Shown here in pieces: positions 44,734-53,546 of a DNA stretch of 64,000 nt. The position numbers were made by a program, and so were the translations under genes. Source of the DNA: Bacteroidales bacterium (GTDB lineage Bacteria; Bacteroidota; Bacteroidia; Bacteroidales; JAAYJT01); contig JACZJK010000043.1 of the NCBI GenBank assembly GCA_014860575.1, forward strand, positions 1-64,000, given 5' to 3'. The notes under the pieces were generated by a model that searched no databases, was not told the DNA's origin, and saw only the letters and a list, made by a program, of their open reading frames with translations. Positions within the stretch are counted from its first letter, which is position 1, and the number at the start of each line of letters is the position of its first letter.

Positions 44734-46207
44734 TAGTGGTATTCTTTTGCACATAACTTCATTACCAGGCAAATTTGGTATCGGCACTTTCGGCGACGAA
44801 GCTTACAAATTTGTTGATTTCCTGATTACATCGGAGCAAAAAACCTGGCAGTTGCTACCATTGGGGCATACTGGTTATGGCGATTCCCCTTACCAATGTT
44901 ACTCAGCCTTTGCAGGCAATCCTATGCTGATTGACCTTGAAATCCTTGTAAAACAAGGCTATCTGAAAGAAATAGAACTAGAAATTAATCAGCCATTCAA
45001 TCCCGGTGTTGTTGAATACGACAAAGTTTATGCCCATAAAATGCCTTTGCTTACTGCTGCTGCCAGTCGTTTCCTCGAGAAGACTTCGTGGGCTGAGCAA
45101 ACCAAATTCGAGGTGTTTTGCCAGGAAAACATATATTGGCTTGACGACTACGCTACCTTCATTGCTATTAAGGATAAACATGATGGCAAACCCTGGTGGG
45201 AATGGAATGCTGACCTTCGTTTGCGGAAACAGGAAGCAATTGAAAATATTTTTTCCGAACTCAACAGCTCCATTCAGGTTCTAAAGGTTATACAGTATTT
45301 CTTTTACACACAGTGGATTGAACTTCGGTTTTACGCCAACCGCAATGGAGTTCGTATAATTGGTGATATGCCATTATATATAGCACACGACAGTGCAGAT
45401 GCATGGTGCCATCATGATAATTTCTGGTTCGACAAGCAACGCAACCCTGTAAATGTTGCCGGAGTTCCACCCGATTATTTCAGCGAAACCGGACAACTTT
45501 GGGGAAATCCGCTTTACAATTGGGAATATTTGAAGGAAACCGATTTCAAATGGTGGATTGAGCGTGTGAAAGCCAATTTCATTTTGTACGATTATTTGCG
45601 AATTGACCATTTCCGTGGATTAGCTGCATTCTGGGCAGTTCCGTTTGGAGAAAAAACAGCTATCAAAGGCGAGTGGATGCCAGCACCCGGAAGAGACTTG
45701 TTGCAGGCTGTAAAAGACCAGCTTGGCGACTTGCCCATAATCGCTGAAGACCTGGGTGTGATTACCCCGGATGTGATTGAATTGCGCGATGGATTTGGTT
45801 TCCCCGGTATGAAAATACTTCAATTCGCGTTCGATTCAGAGGAGGAAAATGACTTTTTGCCCCATACCTATCAGCGTAACTGCATTGTTTATACAGGAAC
45901 ACACGACAACGACACCACTTTGGGCTGGTACGTATCGAGCAAGGAAAAAGACAAACAAATCCTTCGTGATTATTTTAACCCCGACGAAAGAGATATAAGC
46001 TGGTCGTTCATTAAACTGGCCTGGTCATCAGTTGCTGATCTTGCAATTATTCCATTACAGGATGTACTCAGGTTGGGATCCGAAGCAAGAATGAATGTGC
46101 CCGGAACGTCATCAGGCAACTGGAAGTGGCGCTACCAGGCTGAAAACCTGAAAGATGAACATGCACTTAAGCTTAAAAAGATCACGAAAACTTTTGGCAG
46201 GGTCTAG
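44717..46207 (+). CDS. malQ: 4-alpha-glucanotransferase (amylomaltase)
   Basis: 496 residues from the ATG at 44717, chosen because MKLKRSSGILLHITSLPG is the family start; longer frames exist inside the MFS gene. GH77 features: GDSPYQCYSAFAGNP, GVPPDYFSETGQLWGNPLY, DYLRIDHFRGL (nucleophile Asp), IIAEDLGVI (acid/base Glu) and YTGTHDNDTT (third acid). It transfers glucan chains between maltodextrins, releasing glucose. Cytoplasmic. It overlaps the transporter gene by 17 nt. Confidence 0.95.
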   Translation: MKLKRSSGILLHITSLPGKFGIGTFGDEAYKFVDFLITSEQKTWQLLPLGHTGYGDSPYQCYSAFAGNPMLIDLEILVKQGYLKEIELEINQPFNPGVVEYDKVYAHKMPLLTAAASRFLEKTSWAEQTKFEVFCQENIYWLDDYATFIAIKDKHDGKPWWEWNADLRLRKQEAIENIFSELNSSIQVLKVIQYFFYTQWIELRFYANRNGVRIIGDMPLYIAHDSADAWCHHDNFWFDKQRNPVNVAGVPPDYFSETGQLWGNPLYNWEYLKETDFKWWIERVKANFILYDYLRIDHFRGLAAFWAVPFGEKTAIKGEWMPAPGRDLLQAVKDQLGDLPIIAEDLGVITPDVIELRDGFGFPGMKILQFAFDSEEENDFLPHTYQRNCIVYTGTHDNDTTLGWYVSSKEKDKQILRDYFNPDERDISWSFIKLAWSSVADLAIIPLQDVLRLGSEARMNVPGTSSGNWKWRYQAENLKDEHALKLKKITKTFGRV

Positions 46208-46265
46208 CGAGGGGCGAAGGGACGAGGGACGAAGGGAATGACGAGCGAAAGGCCGAAGGGTCGGA
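46208..46265. repeat. Purine-rich degenerate tandem repeat
   Basis: Directly after the malQ stop, repeated units of the form GACGAGGGACGAAGGG and variants run to about 46265. There is no T-run or hairpin, so it is not a terminator. Such intergenic GA-rich repeats are of unknown origin. Confidence 0.45.
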
Positions 46266-46345
46266 ATGATGAAGCTATATGCTTACAAAATTTACCAACA
46301 AACAGATAACAAACAATAACTTAATAACCTCAAAATAAAACTAAC

Positions 46346-47449
46346 ATGGATCAGGTTGCAACTGTAAAATCGGCATTTAAAAAACTGGAGAACCAGATTG
46401 AAACTTTCAGCGTTCTGGCAGGCTTTGATGGGTTTGTTGATGAAATCATTCACGTGGTTGATAAACGCGAGGACATGCAGCGATTCAACCGGATTGAAAC
46501 CATTGAAGCATTTTCAAAACGCATCGCTACTTATTCGGGTCTCAGCGGAAATATTGAACTGGTTCCGATCCAGATTAAATTAGGGGGTAATGGCCCAATT
46601 TATGCCAATATGTTGCTGGCTCAAAACCATAAGATCGTTTATATGGGAGCGTTGGGTGAAGGCGAAGTACACCATGTATTTCGTGAATTCGCCGATGCCT
46701 GTGAAAAAGTAATAAGTATGGCAGACCCGGGTCACACCGATGCACTTGAATTTCTCGATGGTAAACTAATGCTTGGCAAGATGAACAAGCTTGAGGACGT
46801 AAGCTGGGGCAAGCTCCTGACATTTATCCAACAGTCGGAACTTGAGAAAATCCTCAAAAAAACCCACCTTGTAGCTTGCAATAACTGGACTATGCTCGGC
46901 AAACTCAACAGTGTGTTGCTTGGATTTAACTCGCTTTTTGAGTCAATGAAAATCAAACCCGATTTGTTCATTGACCTCGCCGATCCGGCAAAACGTACAG
47001 GCGATGATATTGCCATCGTGCTGGAAATCCTTAACCGTATGCAAACCAATGTGATTTTAAGCATGAACCAGAACGAATCGTCCATTATTGCCTCGGTGCT
47101 TGGGATCGTAGAAAAAGATATTATTGAAAGAGCCATAAAAATCCGCTCACAGCTTGACCTGGCTGCCATTGTAATTCACCCTGTTGAAGGAGCAGCAGTT
47201 GCAACCAAAACTGAATCAGCGTGGGTAAAAGGGCCATACACACCCTCACCGAAACTCACTACAGGCGCTGGCGATAATTTCAATGCCGGGTTCAGTCATG
47301 CATGGATGTATGGTCTTAAGCCAGCCGAATGCTGTGCAACCGGTGTCAGCACTTCCGGCTTTTATGTGAGAAATGGATATTCGCCCAATAAAGAAGAATT
47401 GCTGAAGTTCATGAAGGAATGGGCAAAGGCTGGTTGTGGCGATATTTAG
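46346..47449 (+). CDS. PfkB-family carbohydrate kinase, substrate unknown
   Basis: 367 residues. Ribokinase-fold signs: GFDGFVDEI near the start, the substrate-binding IKLGGNGPIYANML, and the C-terminal signature LTTGAGDNFNAGF with catalytic Asp310. The protein is longer than ribokinase (about 310) and has an N-terminal extension of some 20 residues. It phosphorylates a sugar or sugar-like alcohol with ATP. In this maltodextrin locus it may provide a glucose kinase, but that is a guess from context. It lies 139 nt after malQ, same direction. Confidence 0.82.
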   Translation: MDQVATVKSAFKKLENQIETFSVLAGFDGFVDEIIHVVDKREDMQRFNRIETIEAFSKRIATYSGLSGNIELVPIQIKLGGNGPIYANMLLAQNHKIVYMGALGEGEVHHVFREFADACEKVISMADPGHTDALEFLDGKLMLGKMNKLEDVSWGKLLTFIQQSELEKILKKTHLVACNNWTMLGKLNSVLLGFNSLFESMKIKPDLFIDLADPAKRTGDDIAIVLEILNRMQTNVILSMNQNESSIIASVLGIVEKDIIERAIKIRSQLDLAAIVIHPVEGAAVATKTESAWVKGPYTPSPKLTTGAGDNFNAGFSHAWMYGLKPAECCATGVSTSGFYVRNGYSPNKEELLKFMKEWAKAGCGDI

Positions 47450-47501
47450 AACCTTTGTTACAAGACATTTGTTCATATGCAGGTAACTTAACCACTTTGC
47501 G

Positions 47502-48746
47502 ATGAAGAAACTTAAAACCAATATAATCGCCAGCTTGCTTTCCTTTGGATTGCTGCTAATGTGCTTTGTTGCCTCTGGGCAAATTATTGGTTTTGAGATC
47601 ATAAATCAAAATGGTAAAACAACATTCGGTTTTGAAAAGGTAAATAACCTTGTGATTATACCCGTGATGCTCAATGGACAGTTACCATTGAATTTCATCC
47701 TCGACACCGGGGTCAGAACCACCATTCTCACTGATCGCACCATCAGCGATATTGTTAATATTTCATACGACCGATCCGTGACAATCGCCGGCGCAGGTCA
47801 CATCCGGGAACTTAATGCCTACCTTGCAACTAATGTATCTTTATCAATGCCTGGCATTAACGGGCAGGGACAATCACTTATCGTACTCGAGGAGGATTAT
47901 CTGGAGTTAAGAACCCACCTGGGCATGAATGTTCATGGCATCATCGGTTATGAATTTTTCAACCATTTTGTTGTAATGATTGATTACCAAAGCAACCTGA
48001 TTACTGTTTATGACCCGGATGTTTTCAAGCCACGAAGAAATTTCACAGCTATTCCCATCACTATTGAGCAAGGCCGTCCGTATATTGAAGCAAGTATGAC
48101 CCAATTCGAGGGATCCGTTTTTAATCCGAAGCTTTTGATTGACTCCGGGGCAAGCCATGGTTTGCTTCTGGAAAAAGATTCTGACGAAGACATTCTTCTA
48201 CCTGAAGACAATCTTGCGACCATTATTGGTTGGGGACTCGGAGGAGAATTAAAAGGTTCACTCGGCAGGATTAAGAATCTTTCAATTAACAAGTTTGAAT
48301 TCGAGGATGTGCTGGCTTCATTTACCGAGGATTATTCTAGCCCGGATGTGAATTTGCTGACCAACCGTAATGGCTCGATTGGTGGCGACCTGTTGAGCCG
48401 CTTTACCATTGTAATTGATTACAATGGCAGGATGATTTACCTGAGAAAATCAAGAGCCTACAGTTATCCTTTTGAGTTTAACCTTGGTGGAATTGACATC
48501 ATCGCCGATGGAGTTGATTTCAATACTTTCAGGATAATCAATGTGATAGAGGGTTCACCTGCATTTCATGCGGGTTTGAAAAATGACGACATTATTGTGG
48601 CAATAAATGGGAAAAACGCAATCAGCATATCTTTAACCGACATAAACAACATTTTGCGGTCGAAACCGGGAAGCAGGGTGGTTGTCGTACTTAACCGCGA
48701 CAATGAAATCATAAGAACTTCATTCCGCTTAAAACGCATGATCTGA
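47502..48746 (+). CDS. Exported two-lobe aspartyl protease with C-terminal PDZ domain
   Basis: 414 residues. A signal peptide ends near VASGQ. Two retropepsin-like lobes follow: FILDTGVRTT (Asp68) and LLIDSGASHG (Asp214), each the DT/SG catalytic triad of aspartic proteases. The family signature GIIGYEFFNHF lies between, and a second GGDLLSRFTIVIDY near 300. The C-terminal about 80 residues form a PDZ domain (GSPAFHAGLKNDDIIVAINGK). It should act in the periplasm or envelope. Substrate unknown; its place between a sugar kinase and an amylase may be chance. Confidence 0.82.
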   Translation: MKKLKTNIIASLLSFGLLLMCFVASGQIIGFEIINQNGKTTFGFEKVNNLVIIPVMLNGQLPLNFILDTGVRTTILTDRTISDIVNISYDRSVTIAGAGHIRELNAYLATNVSLSMPGINGQGQSLIVLEEDYLELRTHLGMNVHGIIGYEFFNHFVVMIDYQSNLITVYDPDVFKPRRNFTAIPITIEQGRPYIEASMTQFEGSVFNPKLLIDSGASHGLLLEKDSDEDILLPEDNLATIIGWGLGGELKGSLGRIKNLSINKFEFEDVLASFTEDYSSPDVNLLTNRNGSIGGDLLSRFTIVIDYNGRMIYLRKSRAYSYPFEFNLGGIDIIADGVDFNTFRIINVIEGSPAFHAGLKNDDIIVAINGKNAISISLTDINNILRSKPGSRVVVVLNRDNEIIRTSFRLKRMI

Positions 48747-48821
48747 TATGAATCACTTCATCAGTAACTAAAAGATTTCTTAATAAATAACCATTCAATA
48801 AGGATCTAACTTGATACTACT

Positions 48822-51203
48822 ATGAAAAAGCAGATGTTGCCACTTTCTCTTTTATTACTTGTATTCACATCCTGTCTTGACCAAAGACAGAGTGAGATTT
48901 TTCCAAAAGAAAGCCATTTACCCGGCCTGGCTTCACCTTTTAAACTACAAGGGCCCCAATCGGTGCTTTTGCTGGCCGATTACTTTTTAGACCCTGCAAT
49001 TGTAGATTCAGTAAATGGCAATGAAGCTTTTACTTTTCATCACAATAAGGAAGCGGGTGAAGTGCTGATCACTGCTAAAAACGATGATATTCCACAATAC
49101 TCTGAACTCAAAATCTGGGTCACAGGATATAAGTATTCAATTCTTGTGGAGAAGTCGAAAAAAGTTAAGTTTGTTTACAGTTTCGACCCCAAAAACAAAG
49201 CCTACCGTAGTGTTCATCTGTTTGGCCAGATGAACAACTGGAACCGCAGCGCTACTCCGATGGTTTTCAGGGATGGGCTCTGGCAAACTGAACTTGAGCT
49301 TAACCCCGGGAGGTATCAATACCTGCTTATGCTTGATGGGAAAGAAAGTCTCGACCTGAACAATCCGGATATTACAGATAACAACATCGGTGGGTTCAAT
49401 TCGGTGTTGAACGTCGGAAATAGTGATTCCTTAAACGTGCCTCGCCTGTTTACTTCTAGCACAGAGTTGGATCAGATCAGGGTTGGCTTTGAGAATGATC
49501 CGGAGAAAATATTTGTATTCTGGCAGAACCATCGTTTGCCTGTTGAATTCATAATCAGACAAAGCAATAAGCTGGTCATTACAATACCGAAGGCGGCCGA
49601 AAATACAGATCGCTCCTTTATTCGTATCTGGTCGTACAACAAAGAAGGTGCTTCAAATGATCTGTTGATCCCGCTCCATAAGCGACAGGTATTAGACAGC
49701 CTTAGCATGCTCACCCGCGATGATGCTGAAGCTTCCATCCTTTATTTCCTGATGATTGACCGGTTCAATAATGGCAATCAGGAAAACGATGAACCAATTG
49801 ATGATCCGGAAGTAAATTCAAAGACAAATTATTGGGGAGGTGATTTGGCCGGGATCACAAAAAAAATCCGGGATGGTTATTTTGCGAACCTTGGCATCAA
49901 TTCCATCTGGTTATCGCCGATTACCCAAAATCCGCTTCAGGCTTATGTTGAGTATCCTGAACCCAAACGCAAGTACAGCGGCTATCATGGCTACTGGCCC
50001 ATCACATTGACGACAGTTGACCACCGCTTCGGTACCTCCGCCGAAATGCATGAACTTGTTAAAGAAGCACATGCCAACGGCATTAATGTGCTGTTAGATT
50101 TTGTTTCGAACCATGTGCATGAGGAAAATAAACTTATAAAAGAAAATCCTGCATGGGCTACGGAGCTGACACTGCCTGACGGACAAAAAAATATCCGGCT
50201 CTGGGACGACCAGCGCCTGACCACCTGGTTTGACACTTTCCTGCCAACGCTCGACTTAAGCAACCCGGAAGTAGCTGAATTGTTGGCTGATTCCGCTTTG
50301 TACTGGATCAAAGAATACAAGCTCGACGGCTTCAGGCACGATGCTACCAAACACATTCCCGAACAATACTGGCGTACACTCACGCGCAAACTGAAAGAAG
50401 AAGTCATGTTGCCCCAAAATAAAAGGCTTTACCAGATCGGTGAAACTTTTGGCGGCCGCGAGCTGATTGGAAGTTATGTTGGATCAGGTTTGCTCGACGG
50501 ACAGTTTGATTTTAACCTTTACTTTGATGCCCGTAGCGTCTTTGCTCTCGATAACGAAAGTTTCATCAGGATGAACAACTCTTTAATGGAAACCTTTGAC
50601 TATTACGGATCTAACCATTTGATGGGCAATATCACCGGCAACCACGATTTGCCGCGCTTTATATCCTTTGCAGGTGGATCATTGAGCTTTGATGAAGACG
50701 GCGTTGAGGCTGGCTGGAGCAGGGATATCAAGGTTGGAAACCCTAATGCTTATGCTAAACTGAGTATGCTCACTGCCTTTACAATGACCATTCCCGGGGT
50801 TCCTGTCATTTATTATGGTGATGAAATAGGCATTCCGGGTGGTGGCGATCCCGATTCACGCAGGCCTATGCGCTTTGAAAACCTGGCGCCAAAAGAAATC
50901 GAAACAAAAGAAATTGCAGCAAAATTGACAAAACTGCGCCAAAACAGGCTTTCATTGATTTATGGCGATTTATATGTGCTTCATCTCAGCAACGACACTT
51001 GGGTATACTCACGCCGGTATTTTGATGAAATAACCATTGTAGCCTTTAACAAAGGAAACCAGCCAGCAACTATTTCATTTGAACTACCTGAAATATTTAA
51101 CGAAACAATATTAAAAGATAATTTTGGAAACAAGGCTGACAAAAATGAAAACCATGTAACTGTTACAATACAACCTTATAGTTTTGAAATACTGGTTAAT
51201 TAA
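48822..51203 (+). CDS. Large GH13 amylase lipoprotein (cyclomaltodextrinase/neopullulanase-like layout)
   Basis: 793 residues. Signal peptide with lipobox FTSC (Cys18). The N-terminal beta-sandwich domains include a CBM48-like part (VHLFGQMNNWNRSATPM, GRYQYLLMLDG) up to about 300. The GH13 barrel follows, with catalytic Asp507 (GFRHDATKH), Glu541 (IGETFGG) and Asp609 (TGNHDLPR), and a C-terminal beta domain closes it. The YYGDEIGIPGGGDPDSRRPM loop is typical of neopullulanase-type enzymes. It should act at the cell surface or in the periplasm on starch fragments. The nitroreductase gene starts 26 nt on. Confidence 0.92.
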   Translation: MKKQMLPLSLLLLVFTSCLDQRQSEIFPKESHLPGLASPFKLQGPQSVLLLADYFLDPAIVDSVNGNEAFTFHHNKEAGEVLITAKNDDIPQYSELKIWVTGYKYSILVEKSKKVKFVYSFDPKNKAYRSVHLFGQMNNWNRSATPMVFRDGLWQTELELNPGRYQYLLMLDGKESLDLNNPDITDNNIGGFNSVLNVGNSDSLNVPRLFTSSTELDQIRVGFENDPEKIFVFWQNHRLPVEFIIRQSNKLVITIPKAAENTDRSFIRIWSYNKEGASNDLLIPLHKRQVLDSLSMLTRDDAEASILYFLMIDRFNNGNQENDEPIDDPEVNSKTNYWGGDLAGITKKIRDGYFANLGINSIWLSPITQNPLQAYVEYPEPKRKYSGYHGYWPITLTTVDHRFGTSAEMHELVKEAHANGINVLLDFVSNHVHEENKLIKENPAWATELTLPDGQKNIRLWDDQRLTTWFDTFLPTLDLSNPEVAELLADSALYWIKEYKLDGFRHDATKHIPEQYWRTLTRKLKEEVMLPQNKRLYQIGETFGGRELIGSYVGSGLLDGQFDFNLYFDARSVFALDNESFIRMNNSLMETFDYYGSNHLMGNITGNHDLPRFISFAGGSLSFDEDGVEAGWSRDIKVGNPNAYAKLSMLTAFTMTIPGVPVIYYGDEIGIPGGGDPDSRRPMRFENLAPKEIETKEIAAKLTKLRQNRLSLIYGDLYVLHLSNDTWVYSRRYFDEITIVAFNKGNQPATISFELPEIFNETILKDNFGNKADKNENHVTVTIQPYSFEILVN

Positions 51204-51229
51204 ATCATAGCCGCTAAAATCTTATTCAA

Positions 51230-51862
51230 ATGAAGAAACTTTTTATCCTTATGATCATGGCATCAGGAATTTCAATTACCGCTCAAAACATAGTTTTACC
51301 TGAACCACAAAAAACCGGAGGGAAACCACTGATGGAAGCGCTCAATGAACGGCATTCAAGCCGTACATTTTCCGAGCGCGAACCAGATCTTCAAACCCTC
51401 TCCGATTTGCTCTGGGCTGGATTTGGCTACAATCGTCCTGAGGAACGAAAACGTACCGCTCCTACTTCAAGAAATTACCAGGAAATTGAAATTTATGTTT
51501 CAATAGCTTCGGGGCTGTACGTATATGATGCCTGGGAAAACACCCTGGTTCAAATACATAACCGCGATATTCGTGCGAACACAGGTTCGCAGGATTACGT
51601 AGGAAAAGCGCCCCTTAACCTTGTTTATGTGGCCAACCAGCAAAAAGTTCAGAACCCGCATAGCGAACGCCAACTGCTGGCATCACATACCAATGCTGGC
51701 TTTATTGCACAAAATGTATATCTCTATTGCGCCTCAGAAGGACTTGTTGCAGTAGTACGTGCTCTTTTCGACTCGGAAATCCTGAAAAAGGAAATGGCGT
51801 TGGATGAAAATATGATCATTATCCTCACGCAAACAGTAGGTTACCCGCAGAAGGAAAATTAA
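51230..51862 (+). CDS. Exported nitroreductase-family (SagB-like) oxidoreductase
   Basis: 210 residues. A likely cleavable signal peptide (MKKLFILMIMASGISITAQ) precedes the FMN-binding fold: ALNERHSSRTFSEREPDLQTLSDLLWAGFGYN, TAPTSRNYQEIEIYV, SHTNAGFIAQNVYLYCAS and TQTVGYP. SagB-like nitroreductases use flavin to oxidise or reduce small molecules; an exported form is uncommon for a flavoprotein. It is 26 nt after the amylase gene and ends before a strong hairpin terminator. Confidence 0.82.
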   Translation: MKKLFILMIMASGISITAQNIVLPEPQKTGGKPLMEALNERHSSRTFSEREPDLQTLSDLLWAGFGYNRPEERKRTAPTSRNYQEIEIYVSIASGLYVYDAWENTLVQIHNRDIRANTGSQDYVGKAPLNLVYVANQQKVQNPHSERQLLASHTNAGFIAQNVYLYCASEGLVAVVRALFDSEILKKEMALDENMIIILTQTVGYPQKEN

Positions 51863-51920
51863 CATACCATTGAATTCTTTACCGAAAGTTAAAACTTCTC
51901 TACAAGGCTGAAAATAAAAA

Positions 51921-51943
51921 AAAGAGCAGGGTTTCTGCTCTTT
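51921..51943. terminator. Terminator for tRNA-Pro (minus) and perhaps nitroreductase (plus)
   Basis: AAAGAGCAG (51921-51929) pairs over 9 bp with CTGCTCTTT (51935-51943) around a 5-nt loop. On the minus strand a long T-run follows, the textbook form for ending the tRNA transcript. On the plus strand only a weak TTT follows. Confidence 0.75.
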
Positions 51944-51950
51944 GATTTTG

Positions 51951-52024
51951 TCGGAGTGGTGAGACTCGAACTCACGACCTCTTGCACCCCATGCAAGCAC
52001 GCTAGCCATCTGCGCCACACCCCG
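51951..52024 (-). tRNA. tRNA-Pro (anticodon GGG)
   Basis: Minus-strand cloverleaf of 74 nt: acceptor CGGGGTG/CACTCCG (one G-U pair), D-arm in TGGCGCAGATGGCTAGCG, anticodon stem CTTGC/GCAAG with loop ATGGGGT (anticodon GGG), T-arm GTGAG-TTCGAGT-CTCAC, and discriminator A. No CCA is encoded. A terminator follows downstream and a rearranged copy lies 21 nt upstream. Confidence 0.93.
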
Positions 52025-52045
52025 ATTTAATTTCTTCTCATTTCT

Positions 52046-52118
52046 GAACTCACGACCTTCCCGACTCCAGTCGGGACACGCTAGCCTCCCGATAGCTATC
52101 GGGATGCGCCACACCCCG
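52046..52118 (-). pseudogene. Rearranged tRNA-Pro copy with two palindromic replacements
   Basis: On the minus strand the first 14 nt (CGGGGTGTGGCGCA) are identical to tRNA-Pro. Then the three D-loop bases GAT are replaced by the 18-nt palindrome TCCCGATAGCTATCGGGA (52104-52087). The next 10 nt (GGCTAGCGTG) are identical. The whole 17-nt anticodon arm is replaced by TCCCGACTGGAGTCGGGA (52076-52059). The next 13 nt (AGGTCGTGAGTTC) are identical, and the 3' T-arm and acceptor strand are absent. It lies directly behind a -7 promoter box, upstream of the intact tRNA. It cannot charge as a normal tRNA. Confidence 0.8.
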
Positions 52119-52133
52119 TTCTTAATTGGGTTT

Positions 52134-52142
52134 GCAAAAGTA
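52134..52142 (-). promoter_or_regulatory. Promoter box for the tRNA region
   Basis: On the minus strand TACTTTTGC matches TAnnTTTG-Y, 15 nt upstream of the rearranged tRNA copy. TTG motifs lie 10 and 17 nt further upstream, close to but not at the usual spacing. Confidence 0.5.
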
Positions 52143-52229
52143 ATATTTTTTTCAATTTGCAATCCTAATTTATTCCGATAATCTAATGAGCTCTTTTTTG
52201 ATACTAACCCACTGTTTTTTAGCATGATC

Positions 52230-52880
52230 CTAGAAAACTATTGTGTGTATTCCAGGTTCGTACTTCGTGTTTATTACTTCCAACAAACGATTGTAGTCTG
52301 TTGGGTTGCCAACAAAATCGAGGGAGTTGGTATCCATTAATAAAATCCTGCTGTCCGGTAATTGCCGGAGATAATCGAGGTAGCCGGATTGAATTTTTTC
52401 AAGGTAGGAATCTTCAATGGCCTGTTCATACAAACGGCCCCGGTAGCGGATGTTTTGCTGCAAGCGTTTCACATCTACATAAAGAAAAATCAGCAGTTCA
52501 GGTTTGGGAACCGTGCTTATGATGATGTTAAACAAGCGGTTGAACAAAGCAAACTCATCATCCTGCAGCGTTTTGCGAGCAAATATCAATGATTTATTAA
52601 TAAAATAATCTGACACGATAAAGGATCTGAAAAGATCCATCATCGCCAGTTGATCCTTCACCTGCTGATAACGAGAAGCCAAAAATGACAACTCCAGCGG
52701 AAAAGCATATTTTGCCGGCTCTTTATAAAACTTCGGAAGAAAAGGATTGTCCTCAAATTGCTCAAGGATCAATTTCCCGTTAAAATCATTGGCAAGCCTG
52801 GTTGCCAGCGAGGTTTTGCCGGCGCCTATATTGCCCTCTACACAAATGTATTTGTAATTCAATGTGTCCTGCTTCATCAT
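52230..52880 (-). CDS. Deoxynucleoside kinase
   Basis: 216 residues of the deoxyadenosine/deoxyguanosine kinase family. Walker A GNIGAGKT (16-23), LEQFEDNPFLPKFY (base-binding region), and the LID-like NIRYRGRLYEQAIEDSYLEKIQSGY. It phosphorylates salvaged deoxynucleosides in the cytoplasm. Two Met codons lie at the start (52880 and 52877). It starts 3 nt after the folK stop, so the two are translationally linked; this folK-dNK pairing is, from memory, common in Bacteroidota. Confidence 0.93.
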   Translation of the reverse strand: MMKQDTLNYKYICVEGNIGAGKTSLATRLANDFNGKLILEQFEDNPFLPKFYKEPAKYAFPLELSFLASRYQQVKDQLAMMDLFRSFIVSDYFINKSLIFARKTLQDDEFALFNRLFNIIISTVPKPELLIFLYVDVKRLQQNIRYRGRLYEQAIEDSYLEKIQSGYLDYLRQLPDSRILLMDTNSLDFVGNPTDYNRLLEVINTKYEPGIHTIVF

Positions 52881-52883
52881 TCA

Positions 52884-53396
52884 TTAAGACTTATCGGGAA
52901 TCGTTTCGTTGTTGAATATTCGGACATCAGACTCATCGTCGCATTTATTTAGAAGTTCGCCCACTGTCAGGTGAAATACCGGATGTACTAATTCTTCCGC
53001 TAATTCAGCCAGTGGCAATAAAGTAAATAAACGTTCATGCAGCCGTGGATGTGGAATTGTGAGATTTTCGTCAATGAGAATTATATTATCGTAAAACAGA
53101 ATATCAATATCAATTAAACGGCTGGTATAACCATCAGAATGTCTTGTACGTCCAAGGATTGTTTCAATGCGCATTAGTCCGGCAAGCAGATCAAAAGGTG
53201 AAAGGTGAGTTTTAATGCAAATAACCTGGTTCAGAAAATTGGTTTCATCAGCAAAACCCCAGGGAACACTTTGATACACAGATGATACCTGACTGATTTT
53301 TCCGGTTTGATCACTAATTAAAACTTTAGCTTCATTGAGCATACTGACGCGGTCGCCACGGTTGCTTCCCAACAATAAATAAGCTTTGTGTAACAT
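52884..53396 (-). CDS. folK: 6-hydroxymethyl-7,8-dihydropterin pyrophosphokinase
   Basis: 170 residues from the ATG at 53396, chosen because MLHKAYLLLGSNRGDR is the family start; the frame extends 13 codons upstream without homology. HPPK marks: LGSNRGDR, VYQSVPWGF, FLNQVICIKT, EIETILGRTRHSDGYTSRLIDIDILFY-type segment (here RIETILGR then RLIDIDILFYD) and IPHPRLHERLFTLLPL. It transfers pyrophosphate from ATP in folate synthesis. A TATTTTTG -7 box lies on the minus strand at 53421-53414. Confidence 0.94.
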   Translation of the reverse strand: MLHKAYLLLGSNRGDRVSMLNEAKVLISDQTGKISQVSSVYQSVPWGFADETNFLNQVICIKTHLSPFDLLAGLMRIETILGRTRHSDGYTSRLIDIDILFYDNIILIDENLTIPHPRLHERLFTLLPLAELAEELVHPVFHLTVGELLNKCDDESDVRIFNNETIPDKS

Positions 53397-53546
53397 AAGG
53401 GAATTGTAGGCGTCAAAAATACAACTCTTGCGCAAATATTAAATTTTGCTGTAGGTTCTTCCACCAAATAAAAACTTCCTATCTTCGGATGCTCAAAATA
53501 AATCGTATCCTTTCGTTTTCTCTATTAACCTCAATAATCAAAATCT

